28,089 nt of DNA, taken from DAOTZS01 sp034434335. Its GTDB lineage: Bacteria > Chloroflexota > Anaerolineae > CG2-30-64-16. The position numbers were made by a program, and so were the translations under genes. How positions within the stretch are numbered: the first letter of the stretch is position 1; each line of letters starts with the position of its first letter. The stretch is from contig DAOTZS010000060.1 of assembly GCA_034434335.1 (NCBI GenBank), positions 1 through 28,089 on the forward strand. Reading direction: 5' to 3'. The notes below the pieces were generated by a model. It ran no database searches and was not told where the DNA came from. It saw only the letters and a list, made by a program, of their open reading frames with translations. This document shows positions 23,367 to 28,089 of this stretch, piece by piece.

Positions 23367-26300
23367 ATGACTCGCCAATCCCTTCCCATTGAAACGATCC
23401 TCTTCGCCAGCGCCAGAGCTTCAGCTCATTTCGCCCTGAGCTGCCTGGAGCCGGTTGGAGAGCACCTGCGGGCCTGTTCCAGCTTTGTGACACCCCGCCG
23501 CCAGGTGATGCACTGGCACGACTTCGGCGACCTGGAAGGGCCCGGTTGGGCTGCCAACGCGGTGGGTGGCGCCCACTTGCTCTACTGCTGGGGGCGCTTC
23601 GTGGGGGACGCTGAGGTTCAGGCCAGGGCTCTGGCCCTGCTCGATCATGTGCTGGAAGATGGCTTCATAGACAGGGAGACGGGCTTCATCTGGCCCTACT
23701 ATGACCTGGCCGCCGGATGCTTCTGCGCGAACTACGTGCATCGCAACGACTGGGTGTGCCCCGGTTCCCTGGCCCGCATTGGTGTTCAGTTGCTGGAGTT
23801 TGCGGATGATCTGGCTGGCCAGACGGTCAGCGCGAGCTGGCTGACCCAGCACGGCCAGGCAGGCCCCGAGGCGCGTGTGGCCGCCATGGCCGCCGCGGCC
23901 CGCAACCTGGCCGCGTGGCTGGCCGCACGTGTACCCTTTTGTGAGAACGGCTGGGTGCCGCGGCGCATCACCCTCGCCGGCGAACCCTACCCCCTGACTC
24001 CAGACGGCCGGCCCGATCCCATCTTCGACCATAGTGGAGACGGCCTGTATCTGCTGCAGCTCTATGCCAGCCTGACCAGCCGCGGCCTGGCCGACTACCG
24101 CAACCAGGCTACCGCCCTGGCTGACGCATTCGTCACGGCCGGCGGCTTCTGGGGCAGCCTCAACCACGACACCTATGACGACCACGAGAATGTGGCTTAC
24201 GCGGTTGCGTTCCGCGTCCTCCGGCGGGCCGCTGCTGACCTGGGCCAGCCTGGCTGGCGCGCCTTCGCCTATGAAGTGGCCTTGCCCGGCCTGGCCCGCT
24301 TCCAGATGCACGAAGACCGCCACGGTGTAGCCACAATGGGCCTGCTTTGGATGGAGGCGAGCTGGAACACAGCCTATCTCTGGGAAAACGCCGAAGCCGG
24401 CCTGGCCTTCCTCGAGGCCTGGGCCGAAACCGGCGAGTCCCGCTACCGGGACATTGCCCTTTCCATCCTTTCGGCCATTGCGCGCCATCACCACGGCGAC
24501 GCCGGCTTCCTCACTGAGGGGGTGGACTGGGACAACCATGTCACCCGTCGGCACCATATTGGCGAGGCTCTCTACGGCGATATCCGCTATACCGAGCCGT
24601 TGCTCAACAACCTTCACCTGGTGGCACCCACGCTCTACTACTTCGCCCAAGTGGGGTACCAGGCCCCAGCCGACATGGACGATGCAGCTGCTATCGCCTT
24701 GGTGAGGGAGCTTTCGGCGCAAGCCATGCCGCCCGTGGCCGGCGCCGAGGAGGCCCGTTACCTGGTCAGGCTCTACCATCCCGCGCTGGCTACAGACGAT
24801 CGTCTGGAACAGGCCCTTGACTTCGTGCGCCGCTGTCGTGCCGATGGCGTTCTCCTCTTCGAGGCCAGCTACGACATGGACCCTGCCCTCCTCACCCCAG
24901 ATACCCTGCGTCAGCGCTTTGCCCGGCTGAAAGAAGTTGTGCCCCGTTTTCGCGCAGTTGTCCCCGCAGTCCACATCAACGTCATGATCACCATGGGCCA
25001 TGTGGATGCCGGCTGCGCCCGGCCTGAACGTTTCCCCTTCCAATTCCAGGTGGACGAATACGGCAACCTCTCCCGTTCGTCAGCCTGCCCCCTCGACCCG
25101 GCCTTTCTGGACTATGTCACCGAGCTCTATCGGATGGCAGCCGAGTGCTTGCAGCCATCATCTGGTGAGGGCAGCGATGTGGTCTGGGTTGACGACGATG
25201 TGCGCTTCTGGGGGCACGATGTGCCGGGCTTGACCTGCTTCTGCCCCCATCACCTGGCGGCCATGCGCGAGCGCACTGGCCGGCCCTGGACGCGTGAGGA
25301 ACTGGTTGCCGCGTTGCGGGACGCAAACGCCGATCCTGACCTGCGTAAGATCTGGTTCGACTTGCAAGAGGAGGCCATCGCGGGGCTGGCGCACGTGATC
25401 GAGCGGGCCGTGCACCAGGTCGCCCCACAGCTACGCATTGGCCTGATGACCGTTGGCACGGCACCCCATGCTACGGAAGGCCGGCACACTGATCCCCTCT
25501 TGCGGGCCTTGCTGGGTCCCCAAGGCGGTCGCGCCGGCAGCCCCTTCCGGCCCCTGATCCGGCCCGGAGCGGGTTTCTGGAACGACTGGACGCCGGCCGC
25601 GGTGGTCGACAAGGCCGAAGACACCGCCCGCCAGATCAGCTTCCTGGGGGCCGATGTCCAGGCCGTGGCCGAGGTGGAGAATCACCCCTACACGCCATTC
25701 GGCAAGTCGGAGCGGGTGCTGGCCCTGGAGCTGGCGCTCGATGTGCTGGCTGGCATGCCCGACCTCAGCCTGAACCTGCTGAGCAGCATGGCCGGGGCGG
25801 GGCCTTTGGAGCCTGAGGGGAGCGACTACGCCGGGTTCCTGGTGTGTCAGCGTCCCTTCCTGGATGCACTGGCCCGCGAACGGGCGGGCAAGGTGCGCCG
25901 CGGGATCGGTATTGCAGCCAGCGAGGATTACGCCCGGCATGTGCGGTTGGATGGCAGCTCCCTGACCGGGTGGCTGGAGCCCCGCCCCTGGGAAGCCATG
26001 CTGGCTCGGGCTGGCCTGCCTGTCGGTCGGCCCGATCAGGCGCCGCACTGGATCGCCGGCCAGGTGGCACGTGCCCTGTCGGATGGCGAACTGGCTCGCT
26101 ATCTCCAGGAGGGCGCGGTGCTCGACCCAATCGCGGCCCAGGTCCTGGTCGAGCGGGGATGGGGGGAACGCCTGGGGCTGAAAGGGGTGCATCCTGTGGG
26201 GGATGCGGCCAACGAGCTCCTCACCGACGACCCACTGAATGGCCCGCGCGCCGGCCACTTCCTGCCGGCCTACAACCACATCCCGCCCAACCAGCTCTAC

Positions 26301-26801
26301 ACCTTCGCCTGTGACCCTGCCTGCGCGCGCGTGCTCTCGCGCTGGATCAATGTGGACGGCGCCGACCTGGGCCCGGCGGCCATTGCGCTGGAGCCCCGCG
26401 CCGGGTCGGCCCAACGCATTGGGCTGCTACCCTATGCCATCCGCGCCCCGGCTGTGGTCCTGCTCAATGTGGCCCATCGCGAGCAGTGGGCCGCACTGTT
26501 GAGCTGGGCCAGCCGGTGCGCACTACCCTGCCAGATCGTGCGCGGGGCCAACCTTTACCCCCTGGCCTTCGTAGATCCTGAGGATGGAAGCTGGTTGCTG
26601 GCCGTTGCCAACCTGGCCGCTGATGACGTGCAGGATGCCACGCTGCTGGTGAGCGGGTTGGGCCATGGGCCGTGGCGCGTGGCGCGCCTGACGCCTGAAG
26701 GGCTGTGGAGGCCGGCACCGGAGCCCGTAGAGGGCCAGCTCACCCTGGCAGTGGCTGCGTTTTCCCTGGCTGCCTGGCGCCTGGTACGCGTCCAGGCCTA
26801 A
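23367..26801 (+). CDS. Large two-barrel glycoside-hydrolase-like protein, unknown family
   Basis: This 1144-residue protein has no signal peptide. Residues ~40-450 are helical and rich in Trp, His and aromatic motifs typical of (alpha/alpha)6-barrel carbohydrate enzymes (FGDLEGPGWAANAVGG, RETGFIWPYYDLA, NHDTYDDHENVAYA, WMEASWNTAYLWENAEAGL). Residues ~460-880 look like a (beta/alpha)8 barrel: INVMITMGHVDAG, then VVWVDDDVRFWGHD near residue 604, CFCPHH, IGLMTVGTAPH, WNDWTPAA, and AEVENHPYTPFGKSE. A beta-rich C-terminal part follows. The acidic clusters DDD and EVEN are candidate catalytic or metal sites. No named family is recognised; GH-like function is inferred from shape and context. ATG 23367 is chosen because AAAGG lies 6 nt upstream. 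The open frame runs on to 23229, but that part only translates the intergenic repeats. Confidence 0.75.
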   Translation: MTRQSLPIETILFASARASAHFALSCLEPVGEHLRACSSFVTPRRQVMHWHDFGDLEGPGWAANAVGGAHLLYCWGRFVGDAEVQARALALLDHVLEDGFIDRETGFIWPYYDLAAGCFCANYVHRNDWVCPGSLARIGVQLLEFADDLAGQTVSASWLTQHGQAGPEARVAAMAAAARNLAAWLAARVPFCENGWVPRRITLAGEPYPLTPDGRPDPIFDHSGDGLYLLQLYASLTSRGLADYRNQATALADAFVTAGGFWGSLNHDTYDDHENVAYAVAFRVLRRAAADLGQPGWRAFAYEVALPGLARFQMHEDRHGVATMGLLWMEASWNTAYLWENAEAGLAFLEAWAETGESRYRDIALSILSAIARHHHGDAGFLTEGVDWDNHVTRRHHIGEALYGDIRYTEPLLNNLHLVAPTLYYFAQVGYQAPADMDDAAAIALVRELSAQAMPPVAGAEEARYLVRLYHPALATDDRLEQALDFVRRCRADGVLLFEASYDMDPALLTPDTLRQRFARLKEVVPRFRAVVPAVHINVMITMGHVDAGCARPERFPFQFQVDEYGNLSRSSACPLDPAFLDYVTELYRMAAECLQPSSGEGSDVVWVDDDVRFWGHDVPGLTCFCPHHLAAMRERTGRPWTREELVAALRDANADPDLRKIWFDLQEEAIAGLAHVIERAVHQVAPQLRIGLMTVGTAPHATEGRHTDPLLRALLGPQGGRAGSPFRPLIRPGAGFWNDWTPAAVVDKAEDTARQISFLGADVQAVAEVENHPYTPFGKSERVLALELALDVLAGMPDLSLNLLSSMAGAGPLEPEGSDYAGFLVCQRPFLDALARERAGKVRRGIGIAASEDYARHVRLDGSSLTGWLEPRPWEAMLARAGLPVGRPDQAPHWIAGQVARALSDGELARYLQEGAVLDPIAAQVLVERGWGERLGLKGVHPVGDAANELLTDDPLNGPRAGHFLPAYNHIPPNQLYTFACDPACARVLSRWINVDGADLGPAAIALEPRAGSAQRIGLLPYAIRAPAVVLLNVAHREQWAALLSWASRCALPCQIVRGANLYPLAFVDPEDGSWLLAVANLAADDVQDATLLVSGLGHGPWRVARLTPEGLWRPAPEPVEGQLTLAVAAFSLAAWRLVRVQA

Positions 26802-26809
26802 AAGAGCAT

Positions 26810-27139
26810 CTACAGCAGTTCGATGGCATAGTCCACCAGTTCGGCATCCAGCCGCCAGCCGGCCACGCTTTCAGCTACCTGGGTGAGGAGGCCGTGCACA
26901 TAGTCGGCGCTGGTTGAAACCGCCACTACTGCCAGCACAGCATGCCCCCATTGATCCTGGTCATCCACCTCGGCCACAGCCACGTTGAATTCCTTGCGCA
27001 GCCTGGCAAGTAACGGCTTGACAACCCCGCGCTTCTCTTTCAAAGAGGTGATGCCCGGCACGTGCAGTTCGATGGTAAGCAGGCCTACTGCTGGCGCGGC
27101 GAGCTGTTTGTGCGCATTACTGTGGTGACGTGCTGTCAT
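26810..27139 (-). CDS. DUF503 (YlxP-like) protein
   Basis: This 109-residue protein has a ~17-residue N-terminal extension before the DUF503 core: VGLLTIELHVPGITSLKEKR, KPLLARLRKEFNVAVAEVDDQDQWGHAVLAVVAVS and a C-terminal VDYAIELL. The family is small and widespread, often lies near translation genes, and has no firm function. The ATG at 27139 lies inside the 3' end of the kinase gene (23-nt overlap), so translation is probably coupled. It converges with the barrel gene, ending 8 nt from it, with no visible terminator between. Confidence 0.9.
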   Translation of the reverse strand: MTARHHSNAHKQLAAPAVGLLTIELHVPGITSLKEKRGVVKPLLARLRKEFNVAVAEVDDQDQWGHAVLAVVAVSTSADYVHGLLTQVAESVAGWRLDAELVDYAIELL

Positions 27140-28089
27140 GGTCTGTCATGAGCTGTCGTAATGCAGCCTCGACCCGGGTGTACTCAAAGGACAGTTGGTT
27201 ATATAGCTCGGCTGCGTCGCCGAGCATGCCTGTCCGCCCGGCCTGCTCCAGACGCGTGCAGAGGGTGACCATCCGCCGTGCGCCGAAGATGCCGCAACTG
27301 CTCTTCAGGCTGTGAGCGGTCCACTCCAGAGCTTTGGGGTCTTGTTGCTCGATGGCCTGGCGGATCGCCGTGAGACGGGTGGGCGTGTTATGAAGGAAGG
27401 TCTGGGCCATTTCGGTCAGCACATCGGGCTCGCCTTCTTCCTGCAGGCTGCGCAGGTCGGCCAGCGCCTCTGGGGCCAGGACATCAGGCTGGGGCGAGGC
27501 GATGGCCAGCTCTGCCATCTGGCGCATCTCATTGGCTCGCTGGCGCGCGGCCCGTTGTGCTGCACCGCGCTCCAGTGCGGCCTGGACTTCCTGCAGGCGT
27601 ACCGGCTTGCTGATGTAATCATCCATCCCCGCGGCCAGGCACTGCTCGCGGTCCTGCTGCGTGGCCGCCGCGGTCATGGCGATGATGACTGGCCGCTCCT
27701 CAGCCGGCCATTGGGCCACGATCTGGCGCGTGGCATCCAGGCCATCCATCTCGGGCATCTGCACATCCATGAAGACGATGTCGTAGTGCTGCCGACGTAG
27801 GGCGGCCAGCACCTCCAACCCATTGGCCGCCACATCGGCCTGGTAGCCCATCTTCTCCAGGATGCGCAGGGCCAGTTTCTGGTTGACCGCGTTGTCCTCA
27901 GCCACCAGGATGCGCAGGGGCAAGCGGCTGGCCAGGCGGGCATCCAGTTGCGGGGGTTCAGCGCGTGGCTTTCCTTGCAGGGGCCGGCCTACAAAGATCT
28001 CCATTAGCACACTCTGCAACTGGTTTGGCTTGATCGGCTTGTAGAGATAGGCAGCCAGCCCGACCTTGGCCATCTGAGCCCTCAGATGT
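27117..28089 (-). CDS. Hybrid sensor histidine kinase, C-terminal part (receiver, receiver, HPt); 5' end outside window
   Basis: The frame is open at the window edge and continues into HLRAQMAKVG, so this is the C-terminal part of a larger protein. It begins with the end of a receiver domain, including its conserved Lys (AYLYKPIKP). A complete second receiver follows: acidic pair in VAEDN, phospho-acceptor Asp at 27765-27767 in FMDVQMPEMDG, Thr in AMTAA, Lys in ISKPV. A C-terminal HPt domain has its phospho-His at 27312-27314 in TAHSLKSSCGIFGA. This layout is that of an unorthodox or hybrid kinase, where phosphate passes His-Asp-His before reaching a response regulator. The sensor and kinase domains, and the partner, are not in the window. 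Confidence 0.93.
   Translation of the reverse strand, partial: HLRAQMAKVGLAAYLYKPIKPNQLQSVLMEIFVGRPLQGKPRAEPPQLDARLASRLPLRILVAEDNAVNQKLALRILEKMGYQADVAANGLEVLAALRRQHYDIVFMDVQMPEMDGLDATRQIVAQWPAEERPVIIAMTAAATQQDREQCLAAGMDDYISKPVRLQEVQAALERGAAQRAARQRANEMRQMAELAIASPQPDVLAPEALADLRSLQEEGEPDVLTEMAQTFLHNTPTRLTAIRQAIEQQDPKALEWTAHSLKSSCGIFGARRMVTLCTRLEQAGRTGMLGDAAELYNQLSFEYTRVEAALRQLMTDHDSTSPQ

Noticed and set aside
23421..25043. A 540-codon minus-strand open frame
   Set aside because: Antisense to the double-barrel protein, with low-complexity Gly/Val/His-rich translation and no domain.

Overview
The window is about 28 kb of GC-rich bacterial DNA with dense coding. The protein families point to a Chloroflexota-like bacterium (Anaerolineae or a relative): a C25 (gingipain/PorU-like) protease and a subtilase that both carry an LPL/LPF sequence near the C-terminus, a CYTH-CHAD polyphosphate-type protein, a DUF503 protein, and dispersed 'ggcttccagcc' palindromes. 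The taxonomy is inferred from family style; no rRNA or tRNA gene is visible.

Layout. (1) 1-1805, minus: formate-tetrahydrofolate ligase, cut by the window edge. (2) 2182-9350, plus: a large secreted C25 protease, a degenerate receiver-domain protein with a long structured leader, and a secreted S8 subtilase with its own clear promoter. (3) 9485-14883, minus: a tightly packed four-gene operon. In transcription order it encodes a MOP-superfamily (MATE/ANK-like) membrane exporter, a CYTH-HTH-Ppx-C-like-CHAD fusion, and two PPK2-like proteins that have both lost the P-loop lysine. (4) 15126-26801, plus: a membrane-anchored PDZ protein, then a run of a giant lipoprotein, a creatininase-family amidohydrolase, a cytoplasmic paralogue of the lipoprotein, a DUF362 iron-sulfur protein, and a 1144-residue protein that looks like two joined glycoside-hydrolase-type barrels. 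(5) 26810-28089, minus: a DUF503 protein overlapping the 3' end of a hybrid sensor kinase (receiver, receiver, HPt) that runs off the window.

Two regions deserve most attention. The minus-strand operon looks like a polyphosphate/triphosphate module: the CYTH active-site residues are present, while the PPK2 P-loops and the HD motif of the Ppx-like domain are eroded. That suggests binding or sensing of polyphosphate rather than its synthesis. The plus-strand cluster has two homologous barrel proteins, one with a lipoprotein signal and one without, next to a metal amidohydrolase and an Fe-S protein. It may process one unknown (probably glycan-like) substrate outside and then inside the cell. Both functional readings are inference.
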